A DNA stretch of 64,000 bases, taken from contig CP075493.1 in the NCBI GenBank assembly GCA_021613535.1, positions 1,736,001 through 1,800,000 on the forward strand. The letters run 5' to 3'. Below are positions 1 through 11,049 of this stretch, piece by piece. The position numbers and the translations under genes are program-made. The notes below the pieces were generated by a model that worked only from the letters and a program-made list of their open reading frames with translations, did not search any database and was not told the origin of the DNA. Every line of letters starts with the position of its first letter. The stretch's first letter is position 1. The stretch comes from Adineta vaga. Lineage: Eukaryota > Rotifera.

Positions 1-1502
<1,502 letters not shown>

Positions 1503-2124
1503 TGTTTTGTCTATAAGATTTCTACTTGATTCTAATGATGGTTGAAAAAGAAAAAGAAACTAAGAAAAGCAACTATCTATACCGTTTGCTCGCTTATTTT
1601 ATTCTATACAGATAGAACACAACGACACTAGTCGTCTTCCAATAAATACCAATGAAAGATTAACGCAACGTTGCAATCATATAGGAAACAGTGATGGCTA
1701 CTGACAACGTCACAATGCATGAATGTGTATGATAGATAATAGATGTCGCTCATTGTCAACTCCATATATTCTAACGTTCGTTATTGCAATACAATTTCTC
1801 AATCATTTTCAAATAATTATTTATTTTATTTCATAAAAAAAATTTGACTTTTACACAAAAAACTTTCGATTTCTTATTCATATTACGAACTACGATTATC
1901 TCGACTAAATCTTATACCCACACTATAAAAATAGAAAATATTGATTATTTATCCTTGGAATGAAAAAAAAAGAAGCAATGACGAATAAATATTCTAACAT
2001 ATGGTTGAATCTCAAGACTCTATCATGAAATATACAAATCTAAGACCGGGTTAACTAAATCAAACTACGAAATTAAAAAAATGATAAAAATAATATAATA
2101 TATATTTTTCTTCTTTTGCACTTA
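1503..2124. other. Intergenic, between Sec61A 5' end and CEP164-like 3' end
   Basis: Both flanking genes are on the minus strand, so this holds the Sec61A upstream region (right of 1502) and the CEP164-like 3' UTR (left of 2125). The sequence is AT-rich with A-runs. No ORF, RNA gene or repeat is recognisable. Confidence 0.6.
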
Positions 2125-4756
2125 TTAATGTGTTGACGTTAAATGATCAATAACACCAGGAGGAAGTACATCACGTGCAGCTTTTAAAACAGATTCTCTT
2201 GTTATAAGACTTGGTTGAGATTGCCAATAATTTGTTTTTGATAGTGATGGAGAATGTTGTAATGTTTGTATACCGATGGGATAGGTATTATTAGTAATTT
2301 TTGTTGGCATTGTATTTGACCATCGTCCTGAATCGATTAGAGATGAATTTGATGTTCTTTCAAATGAAATATTTTGTATCATTGGATTCATATCTTGTTT
2401 TTTTAAGTCAATTAAATCAATCGTGGAAGATTTTGGACGTGGTTTAGTATAATTTGTACTCATCAATTTCGTTGGTGTTGGAAGAAATGACATCTGTTTA
2501 AGAGCTTTTAATGTTTCTTTCATTTCAATCATATCACTATCAGTATCACTTAATCCTTCATCATCATCATCATCGTTTTGAGACATTGTTTGTACATTAT
2601 TAGATGTTCGATCAATGTGTGAATTATCATCATTATCTAAATGAATTGAGAAAGATTTTTGTGGATGTGAAATGTCCATTGTTTTTAATTCAAGTTCCGT
2701 ATCTTGAAGTTTACGTTCTAGAGAAGATTTTTCTCCACGTAATTGATCGATTGTTCGTTGAATAGTTAAACAAAATTCATTTTTCTAAACGAAAACAAAA
2801 CTGACAATTCAATCTTTGATATTTTCCAATAATTTACTTCTTTTAAACGTTTTTCGAAAGTATCTTTATCAATTTTCATCTTTTCATATCGTCGTGTTAA
2901 ATCTTCAATTTCATTCTTATATCGATTTTCTGCATTACGTAATTTCTAAAAAAAATTCACGAAGATTATAATTAATATTGAATTTTAAGATCAACTAAAC
3001 CTCTTCATATTCATGTTTGATTTGTAATAAACGAATTTGAATGTTAACATTATCTTGTTGTTGAAGATTGAGATCTGCTAACATATCCGCTCTTAATTTC
3101 GTTTGTAATTCTTGTTTTTCTTTTTCAATAGTTTGTTTAACCAATTTTAGTTCATTTTGTTGTCGATTCATTAGTAATTTCTTTTCTTTTTCCAAATTTT
3201 CTCGAAGATTTTCTTCGGTTAATCTATAAAAAAAAGAAGTTTTTTCAAACATATTTATAAAGATTTACTTACTTTAATTCGGATTTGATCTGTTCACGAA
3301 ATGTTCGTTCGTCTTGTTCTTTTTTTATTTGTAAATCAGATTTAAATTTTTCCATAGACACTCGATTGTCTTCGAGTAATTGCAATTTTTCTTCATTTGC
3401 AGATCTGCAAAAAAGTCAAATAAGATATTTTTCATAAGAAGATTTCCCCCTACTGTTCAAGTCGTTGTCGTAATTTTGTAACTTCAAAATCTTCACGTGG
3501 TGTAATTAAAATATTTTCCTACAAAAAAGAATCGATTGAATATTTTACACAAAATCAACTTCTACATTACTTCTGTAATCAGTTTATTTACACTCAAACG
3601 ACGTTCAGCTGCTTGAGCAGCTAAATTCGCAATTCTTACACGATTGATATTATTCTCTAAAATACAAACATCGAATGTTTTTGCTAAGACTAAAAATCAT
3701 TTTCATACCTGAAGTATTGACAGTAGACGTTGTAGGTAATCCAAATGGTTCGTTTTGTTCATGATCAATTCGTGCTGATAGTTGACGGTCAATACCTTTT
3801 TTTATAAAGAACTTATTTCTTTTAACATCAATTCAAACACAAAAAAAAACATTTTTCAGTTCTTTCTATTGCTTTTGAACTGTCTTTTACCAGAAGTGTT
3901 ATATAAACGATTTCGTTTTTCTCTAATGACCTTCATTGTCTAGGTAACAAACTCGTTCATAAACGATCGTAAATGAAAACCGTTTCTCTTCGATACTTAC
4001 CAAAATCTACGTCTTTTTGAAAATCATTACTATTATGTTCAATATCACTTCCACTATTATTTAATTCAATATCCGATTCACTATGATGAATATCTGGAGA
4101 ATCTGTATACAAAAGAGAAATCGATGGAAAACTTTTCTAATCAAATTTTCGTACCATCATGATGATCACTTGCTTCATTTTTGCCATTCGATAGATTTTT
4201 TTCGCTTGATAGTTCACTAATACTTAATGTATTCTTCCCTGTTTGAAACAATATATTTCATATAGATTAAAGAATCATAAAATTATACCTTTGGAATGAG
4301 AATCAATCATAATTGTTGCTAAAGATTTCTTTTCTCTGAAAATATTTGTAAATTGATCATAGGAAATCAATTAAATTGTTCGATTACCTCGCTTGAATCA
4401 CACGTGCTTTATAAATATCATCATATGGATGATCCCATGACGATTTACCCGTATCAAAATTAAAATAATATAATTCACCATTTTCTTCTTGACATGCTTT
4501 CCATCCCGATGGTAATGGTTTCATTAAACCTTCTTTTGCTAACCAAAGAAGTTCCGATTCCTAATGAATAAAATGAAATTTCATTCAATTGAACGTTTTT
4601 GCTTTCCTTCACATTATCGATTACTTTTTCAGGATCAATACCAATATATGTGGCATATTCGTGAAGTTCTTCATCAGTTGGCTCATAATTTTCATCAATA
4701 TGTTCTTCTAAAATTGTTTGATTATTGAGTTTATATTGAGTATATGTTTTCAACAT
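2125..4756 (-). CDS. CEP164: CEP164-like centriolar distal-appendage protein (WW domain, coiled coils)
   Basis: CEP164 sits on mother-centriole distal appendages and is needed for docking and ciliogenesis (family knowledge). Exon 1 (4756-4625) and exon 2 (4560-4388) splice to a block matching the CEP164 N-terminus: EELHEYATYIGIDPEK, then ESELLWLAKEGLMKPLPSGW, YYFNFDTGKSSWDHPYDD and RVIQAR. This contains a WW domain (W..YYFN..T...W..P). About ten further short exons encode acidic Ser/Asp-rich linker, then Glu/Lys/Gln-rich coiled coil (for example the exon around 2995-3235). The last exon (near 2787-2125) ends PPGVIDHLTSTH. It looks compact compared with vertebrate CEP164. Middle exon borders were not all verified. 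Start at 4756 is the first ATG of the conserved block. Confidence 0.85.
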
Positions 4757-4973
4757 TCTTTTTTTTCAACAAAATTCATGGAAAGAATCAATTAATCAGT
4801 CTTCTCATCTTCCTTTTTCTTTTCTATCGTTGTCAAAGGAAACGAAGAAGACAACAACAAAAAAAAGTAAAGACGTCAAATAGATGTCACTAGTGATCTG
4901 TTGTTAATAGTTTTTATTAAAAGATTGATTTAATAGGAATACAATGTCTTTTATTATTTAGAAAAAAAGAAAG

Positions 4974-5493
4974 TTAACCATGAACAAAACGTTTACCATG
5001 GACAAAACGTTTACCATGAACGAAGCGTTTACCATGAACAAAACGTTTTTCAAGATCATCACTATTATCTTGAGTTTCACTATCTTCATCAATTGATCGT
5101 CCATGAACGAAACCTTTTAAAGCAGCTCTAAAAAAATCAGAACGTTTCTGATAGTACAATTTGAAATTCTTCTCTTATTTACCGTTTTGCAAATGGTGAT
5201 TGATTTGGACAAAGTTCTTGGCAGTATTTCAAGAATTCTTCAGTAGAATCTTCATATGCCGATCGAGCTACTCGATTATTTGATCTAAAAGAATTGTTTT
5301 CAAATTAAATCATCGGAAACAAGTTGACATACTCTGAGGTAGCATCGGATGACTGCAAATGAAAAATATACAATTAGATAACATGAGATACAAGTTTCCG
5401 ATTACATACGCTAGACGTAGAGAGAACAGCAGTGATAAATAAGGAAACAAGGCACATGGCCATTGTAAGTCGGACGATAAATGTGGATTGCAT
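4974..5493 (-). CDS. Neuropeptide precursor with FVHG repeats (predicted FVH-amide tripeptide)
   Basis: A 119-residue secreted prohormone in four exons (5493-5410, then short exons ending 4974; donors GTATGT, GTATGT, GTAAAT). Residues 1-28 form a signal peptide (hydrophobic MAMCLVSLFITAVL). The middle carries EEFLKYCQELCPNQSPFAKR with a C-x3-C pair. The C-terminus has AALKGFVHGR followed by an acidic spacer and four tandem KRFVHG units, the last ending at the stop codon. With KR/GR dibasic cleavage and Gly as amide donor, the products would be four FVH-NH2 tripeptides and one AALKGFVH-NH2. Tripeptide amides repeated between dibasic sites are the layout of vertebrate TRH precursors. The sequence matches no neuropeptide I know by name. 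Expression in neurons and cleavage are inference. Confidence 0.85.
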
Positions 5494-6089
5494 GATGATA
5501 TTGAAAATGATCGAATGAATGTCTTTTGAACTCAAACGTTGTATTTATAAAAAAATATCTCAGTATGAGATCGCCGAAAAAAGAATCGATCAACATGTGT
5601 GGGAAGAGAAATGTTAAGAACAAATTGATTCTCTCTCTCTCCTTCTCATTATCAAGTCAAAGAAACCCATATGAATTGTCGGAAGGCCTTTTTCTATTAA
5701 TTTAATTATATTTATAGATTGTCTGTTTTCGTACATTTATACCTCAATTATAACATTAATCATGATTAAACGAACTATATTCGAAATGGAAAAAGTTAAT
5801 TCATATTTCGATCTCATAGATTATCATTCGATTATGAATAAATAGAATTTCTTATCGAGCAGAGAACGATCGTTTATAGAACAGGGAAATGTACATTTCA
5901 ATTAATCATCTGTTCATGTCAACTTGACTTCGATTGTAAAGAGAAAATGTTTTCATACTGTTTCATTACACATCATCATTATTTATTATAAAATGCCGAA
6001 AAAAGACAACGCTTGATTATTAGAAATATATAAACTGACATAAAAAATACTTTTCAAATAATTGCTTGATTATTGCGAATAGATTGTTT
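5494..6089. other. Intergenic upstream of the neuropeptide gene
   Basis: Sits between the neuropeptide precursor start and the 3' end of the PNPOx-like gene, both on the minus strand. It should hold the neuropeptide promoter. A short CT-run (about 5629-5645) is visible. No other coding or RNA feature is seen. Confidence 0.5.
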
Positions 6090-6887
6090 TTAATTTAAAA
6101 GAAGTTTTTTATTTTCACCAGCTAATGCTGTATGATCACCTAGAATTGTTGCTTTAGCTAATCCGTATAATTTTTGCATGACTGTTGTCGATGAATCCCA
6201 AAATTCTGCTTCGATAATCGTGATACTAAAACAGTTCAAAGAGAAGATTTTAAAATGCAAACATTCTTTTTTTTTGTCTTACCGAAGTAATGTGACATCG
6301 GGATCGTCAAGACCTTTGGGAAACCTAGGATAAGACGAGAAAAACCGTTTTGAAAAATGGTCTATTTTTTCTATTGAAAATTTTACCAAGCTTTAAGAGA
6401 TTCAGTCCATAGATCACGTTTTTTTGTATTATCATCGACTAAATCTGCTCGACCACTGATGGAAACATCTGTAATATTAGAAAAAAAGCACATTAATTCT
6501 ATACAAAAGAGAAAAAACTCATACATGATTGATTTTCTGGATCAGCATAGGAAACATTCACTTCTTCCGAACCTTTTTTCATTTCTATTACTTTATGCGC
6601 TAAAAAATTTCAAAGAATCAGTCAAAAAATTTTCTTCATCAAACTATTTTACCACTTCGTTGAGTAAAAAACCAAAGTTCACCATGGAATGAATCAGCTT
6701 GTTTGTTAACCATAGGTCTTGAATAAGAAAATAATAACCAAAACATCAGCAAATATTCTCCAAATTCTTACCGACTATGTAGTGTTCCATCTTCAGTCAC
6801 AGTTGTTAACATTGCATATTTAACATTATGAATAATCTTGAATAATTTTTCAAGATCTTTTCCTTTTTCATTACTTGTCGCAGTCAT
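6090..6887 (-). CDS. Pyridoxamine 5'-phosphate oxidase-like flavin protein (general stress protein 26 type)
   Basis: Small FMN-binding split-barrel protein, about 190 residues in five exons. Readable segments: MTATSNEKGKDLEKLFKIIH, YAMLTTVTEDGTLHSRPMVN, ELWFFTQRS, EVNVSYADPENQS, YVSISGRADLV, LWTESLKAWFPKGLDDPDV, LLRITIIEAEFWDSS and TALAGENKKLLLN. The order TLHSRPM / LWFFT / VNVSYADP / ISGRA / W / FP.GLDDPD is that of the bacterial and fungal general-stress-protein-26 / BLI-3-like PNPOx branch, not canonical PNPO. The exact reaction is unknown for this branch; flavin binding is expected. It lies 87 bp downstream of the glutaredoxin gene on the same strand, and TTTTGTAG precedes the ATG, which could be a trans-splice acceptor. 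The family is uncommon in animals, so an acquired origin is possible. Confidence 0.8.
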
Positions 6888-6974
6888 TTTTAATTAATCT
6901 ACAAAATAGTTTCATTCAAAAAAACAATTGCGTGAATAAATATTATCTAAGACAAAATCAATCTCTGATTTTGT

Positions 6975-7373
6975 TTAATTCTGAATTGCATTGACTTTTT
7001 TCAATCGTTTTTCTAAATCACCATTCTTATCCAAACGTTCCGTTTCATCACCACCACCAATACATTCTCCAGCAATGAAAACACGTGGTACTGTTTTCGC
7101 ATCAGTTAGTCTTCCCAAGACTTTTTGATATTCATTTCCATCTTTGATTTCATCGAGTTCAATCACTTTATAATCTTTTAATTTATATTTACCAAGTACT
7201 CGTTTAGCTTTGACACAATACGGGCCTTAAATAAACACAAAAGTTAGAGATGTTAGCCATCGACAAAGAAATTACGAACAATATGTTTTCGAAAACACAA
7301 TCACTTGATGATCGATGATTAATTGTTTAACTTTGTCAGCTACGGCATTGCCACCAGAACCATTAGCTGACAT
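6975..7373 (-). CDS. Glutaredoxin (CPYC, thioltransferase)
   Basis: Dithiol glutaredoxin of about 114 residues in two exons, 7373-7280 and 7225-6975. It reduces protein and glutathione mixed disulfides. The active site CPYC (IVFSKTYC-PYCVKAKRV) is split by the intron. Only the donor GTTCGT at 7279 gives a reading frame that restores TYCPYC; the nearby GTAATT would break it. Downstream motifs are VIELDEI, TVPRVFIAGECIGGGDET (the TVPxVFI cis-Pro and GG glutathione-binding segment) and a C-terminal amphipathic helix. Start is taken at MSANGSGGNAV; a CAG acceptor-like site upstream could mark trans-splicing or a further 5' exon. Family certain; cytosolic or mitochondrial location undecided. Confidence 0.92.
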
Positions 7374-7508
7374 TACACGGCGAAATATTTGTCGAAATAT
7401 GGTAAATAATTGTTTGATGGAAAGGAAAATCTGAAACAAAATTTCACTTAGTTAGAGTAACAGAAAAAATTATTGATTTTCTTTTTCTTTTATTAACAAA
7501 ACAAAGGA

Positions 7509-8008
7509 TTAAGTTAACATGGTTTCAATTTTGTTCTTTCCTTGAGTTTTCTTTCGTTTTGTAACTTTTCCGGCAGTTTTCTTGGTTTTTTTCTGTTTTT
7601 CATGACGTTTTTGTGTAGCTTGTTTGGCTTGAAGACGTTTTCGTTGACGACCACTTAACCACGATGGATAGTGACCATCTTTATTCTTTAATGTTCGAGT
7701 ATTAAAGTCCGATGGAACACCACTCACTTGCATTTCTATTCAAATACAATATAACGAAAATCATTTTAAAAGAAAAAACAACCTAATTACCTTCATCATT
7801 AGATGCAGATTCTTTGACTGGTACAGTTGATGCTATGTAAAGAACAAACAAACGAATAGATTGAAAAGATAAACAAATATTATAACATACGAATAAGATT
7901 ATCTTTTTTCAACGATGCCAAACGTTTAGCTTCATCTTTTTTCGATAATTTCTCTCGAAGAAGTTTGCGCATTGCGCGCATATGTTTACTTCGTTTACTT
8001 TTAGCCAT
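7509..8008 (-). CDS. LLPH: LLPH-like small basic nucleolar protein
   Basis: Small, very basic protein of about 125 residues in three exons. It starts MAKSKRSKHMRAMRKLLREK, the MAKSxRSK start typical of the LLP homolog (learning-associated protein) family, and carries the conserved block HYPSWLSGRQRKRLQAKQA. The C-terminus is a Lys/Arg-rich tail. Family members are nucleolar and associated with ribosome biogenesis (established for yeast and human relatives). It is divergently paired with RPS8 (410 bp between the starts), which fits co-regulation of ribosome-related genes, an inference. Confidence 0.88.
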
Positions 8009-8418
8009 TGAATTTTACTACTACTAGTTTTGTAATATATTTCAAACTATCTGTTTTCTTTTACATTACACATTTATTTAATTGATCGATTTTGATTGGT
8101 TGATTCTTTCGATAGAGGTCGCTCGATTAATTATATGATAAAAGAACTTGTTTTTTCTCTCGGAATTATTTCAATGAATCTCTTGAAAATTTTCGAATGG
8201 AATTTTTTTGTAAAGAATTATTTTTTATTTGTTTTATCTGTCCTCCTTCTATCGATTTCTCAATGGTTAGTTAACTTTACTAAAAATGGATTCTCAGAGA
8301 ATGATTATTTTCGTGTATTTACATGAAATGAAAGATACGATTTGAAAAAGAAAAAAGAAAAGAACTTCATTTTTTGTTTTATAGATCATCTTTTATTGAA
8401 CCATCCTCGTAGAAAAAG
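8009..8418. promoter_or_regulatory. Shared upstream region between LLPH (-) and RPS8 (+)
   Basis: Divergent genes with start codons about 410 bp apart, both ribosome-related, so this segment is likely a bidirectional promoter. Just before RPS8 a TTTTATAG acceptor-like site near 8384 is followed by a short leader, compatible with a 5' UTR intron or trans-splice site. No specific factor site can be named. Confidence 0.4.
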
Positions 8419-9110
8419 ATGGGTATTAGTCGGGATCATTGGCATAAACGACGAAAAACTGGTGGCAAACGACCACAACCACATAAGAAACGAAAATTTG
8501 AATTAGGTCGACCAGCTGCTCAAACGAAATTAGGTGCCAAACGTATTCATACTGTACGAACACGAGGTGGAAATAAAAAATATCGTGCTTTACGTTTGGA
8601 TATTGGCAATTTCTCCTGGGGTTCTGAGGGTGTTGCAAAGAAAACTCGTGTTATCGATGTTATGTATCATCCATCAAATAATGTTCGTATTCTACAAAAA
8701 ATTGTAAATATATATATGAAAACGAAATATTTCACTTGTTTTTTCAGGAATTAGTACGTACAAAAACTTTAACAAAATCGACTATTGTTCAAATTGATGC
8801 CGTTCCATTTCGACAATGGTATGAATCACATTATGGTTTACCACTTGGTCGTAAGAAAGGTGTGAAATTAGCTGAAGCTGAAGAAGCTGTTCTCAATCGT
8901 AAACGTTCAGCTAAATCACAAAAGAAAATTGCCATTAAACAACGTCGTGCTAAAGTTGAACAAGGACTTGAAGAACAATTTCAAGCTGGTCGTGTTCTTG
9001 CTTGTGTTGCTTCTCGACCTGGTCAATGTGGTCGTTGTGATGGTTATGTACTTGAAGGCAAAGAACTTGATTTTTATATGAAAAAAATCAAAGCAAAAAA
9101 ATCGAAATAG
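8419..9110 (+). CDS. RPS8: 40S ribosomal protein S8
   Basis: Eukaryotic small-subunit ribosomal protein eS8. Two exons, 8419-8682 and 8748-9110, give 208 residues, the same length as human RPS8. The start [25 protein letters not shown]-equivalent [36 protein letters not shown] and EFYLRKIKA-equivalent [10 protein letters not shown] are diagnostic. The intron uses the unusual donor GTTCGT: it is fixed because the family reads [11 protein letters not shown] across the junction. A GTAAAT 21 nt downstream would insert seven extra residues in frame. A likely polyadenylation signal AATAAA lies near 9172. Confidence 0.98.
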
Positions 9111-9942
9111 AGATCATCATCTTCAACATCCGTTATTGTTAAAAAAAAACAAATTTAACAAGGTTTTGAAAAATAAAAAATAAGAATTAACGTAAACATA
9201 TATTATAGCAATTGCTTTATTCTTATCTTTCATTCTCGACTATTCCCATCAGATTGACATTCAAATCAATATTTATAATGAAATTCTTTTCAACTTAATT
9301 TCCATTGAGAAGAAAAAAAGCAACACATCACGTTCATAAAATCACAGGCAATTTTCTTATGTTAAGAATATTAATTTATATAACTAGTTGCTTATAAATA
9401 CTCTATCATGTGTATTATCATAGCACGCGTTGACGTTGAAGAAAATTATAATGTATTCTTTGTCAGAAGACAACATTAAATCTATTGAATATGATTTTAT
9501 AATTGAGGTAATGTCATAATAATAAATAAATTACTGATTATATTAATAAGAAAGTCACTACTAAAGCAAATCAGTGGGTTCTTGCAGTTTTTAGACAATG
9601 GAAGAAAACATGTTTCTTTTATAATGAAAAAAAAAAGCATCTGAAAGATGACATTTTTCAAATACACGGATATCTCATTATATGATTTAACTAAAAACAT
9701 ACTTCATAGGAAATTCTTCGCTTGTATACATTTTCATAATTAGAGAATTATGACATCTTCTCTCGGATAGGTAACCATTTCCTACAAAGAGATTCTAGAA
9801 TAAAAATAAGACAAAAACTACATGAATGTCTCTCGGATATAGATGACATAGCTTCTCCGTGCATTAAAGACAAATAATAATCTCATATATATATATACAT
9901 TTTATTCAACAAAGAAAGAAACTTGAATGATAACAATTCTAT
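9111..9942. other. Intergenic between convergent RPS8 and orphan GPCR
   Basis: Holds the 3' ends of two convergent genes and AT-rich sequence with a short (TA)n tract near 9889-9900. Nothing else recognisable. Confidence 0.5.
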
Positions 9943-11049
9943 TCATATTGATTCGAATGGTTCTTGTTGACGAGAACACTGACAATGACAAATATATTTT
10001 TGTATACGAGTACTTTTTTGATTTGTTAAAGTTTTTCTTTGAATTTTCATACCAATCATTCGATGAATAAATGAATACATACGTTTATCAAAGAAAATAT
10101 ATGGAAAAAATCGAATTGTTAAACAAAATAAATGTGCAACTTGTTGAATCATTTGTAAGAAAAAAACTTGTTGATCAGTTAGAAATGTTTGATAACGATA
10201 TGTTAATTCCATTGTTATCAATTTACTGATTATAATTGGTAAATATAAGAGAATTGATATAATACTTATTGAAAGAATAATTAAAGAAACATCATGATGT
10301 CGTTGTTTATTAGTTAGTCGTTCTTCATGATGTGTTAATAGAGTTTCTTGTTGATTAGGTTTTGTAATTAGAAATGAAACGATTTGTTTAGAATTTTGTC
10401 GAGATGTTTTCGAAGCAATGAAATAAATAATAAGAAGTATAATCCAACCAATATAAACAAGTATATCTGTAACTTCAGCAAAAATATGATTCATTTTTTG
10501 AACTTTCGAAACAAGTTCAGATGTATTGATATCAATAATACAATTCTGGATATGAGGTGTTCGAATATCAGGTATTAAATCAATCGATGTTGAACCGAGA
10601 ACACTTCGTATAATAATAAATGCAAAAATAAAGACAACAGATAAACGTCCACCTAGTTGTCCTAAAACTGTCTCATAATGACGATTAAAATTTGTGATTA
10701 AATGTAATAAACAAACGAATAATAATAATGTTGAACCAGTAAATGTAAATGGGGTTAGAAAAAATGATAATGGACAAAGAATTTGATGATTAATTATATT
10801 TAAATAGGAATCAATTGTTAACGAAATACTTGTATATACAAGACAATAAAGAAAATCACAGAGTGTCATAAGAATTAATAGAAAATAAGTTGTACATTGA
10901 TGACGATGAAGAAGTAGAAGACTTATTAATAAAATTAAATTTGTTAATATACCAATACATGAAATAATAAGATTAATTAAACGAATAAATTTATTTAAGA
11001 AATCAACATTGTCAATGAATACATCTGATGTTGTTATATTTATGTCCAT
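9943..11049 (-). CDS. Orphan class A (rhodopsin-like) GPCR, intronless
   Basis: Single-exon gene for 368 residues with seven hydrophobic segments. TM1 is near residues 23-47, and the loop Cys before TM3 (HQILCPLSFFLTPFTF) pairs with a later Cys (IQNCIIDIN) in the second extracellular loop. The DRY position is degenerate (LHLITNFNRHYETVLG), and TM7 shows FFPYIFFDKRMYSF in place of NPxxY. N-terminal N-glycosylation sites (NIT) and Cys-rich C-terminal tail (ICHCQCSRQ) are seen. The pattern resembles the large set of divergent peptide-receptor-like GPCRs in rotifers; no ligand can be assigned. Confidence 0.8.
   Translation of the reverse strand: MDINITTSDVFIDNVDFLNKFIRLINLIISCIGILTNLILLISLLLLHRHQCTTYFLLILMTLCDFLYCLVYTSISLTIDSYLNIINHQILCPLSFFLTPFTFTGSTLLLFVCLLHLITNFNRHYETVLGQLGGRLSVVFIFAFIIIRSVLGSTSIDLIPDIRTPHIQNCIIDINTSELVSKVQKMNHIFAEVTDILVYIGWIILLIIYFIASKTSRQNSKQIVSFLITKPNQQETLLTHHEERLTNKQRHHDVSLIILSISIISILLYLPIIISKLITMELTYRYQTFLTDQQVFFLQMIQQVAHLFCLTIRFFPYIFFDKRMYSFIHRMIGMKIQRKTLTNQKSTRIQKYICHCQCSRQQEPFESI

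Noticed and set aside
7271-7280. GTAATT as glutaredoxin donor
   Set aside because: It would shift frame and destroy the CPYC active site; GTTCGT just upstream gives TYC-PYC.
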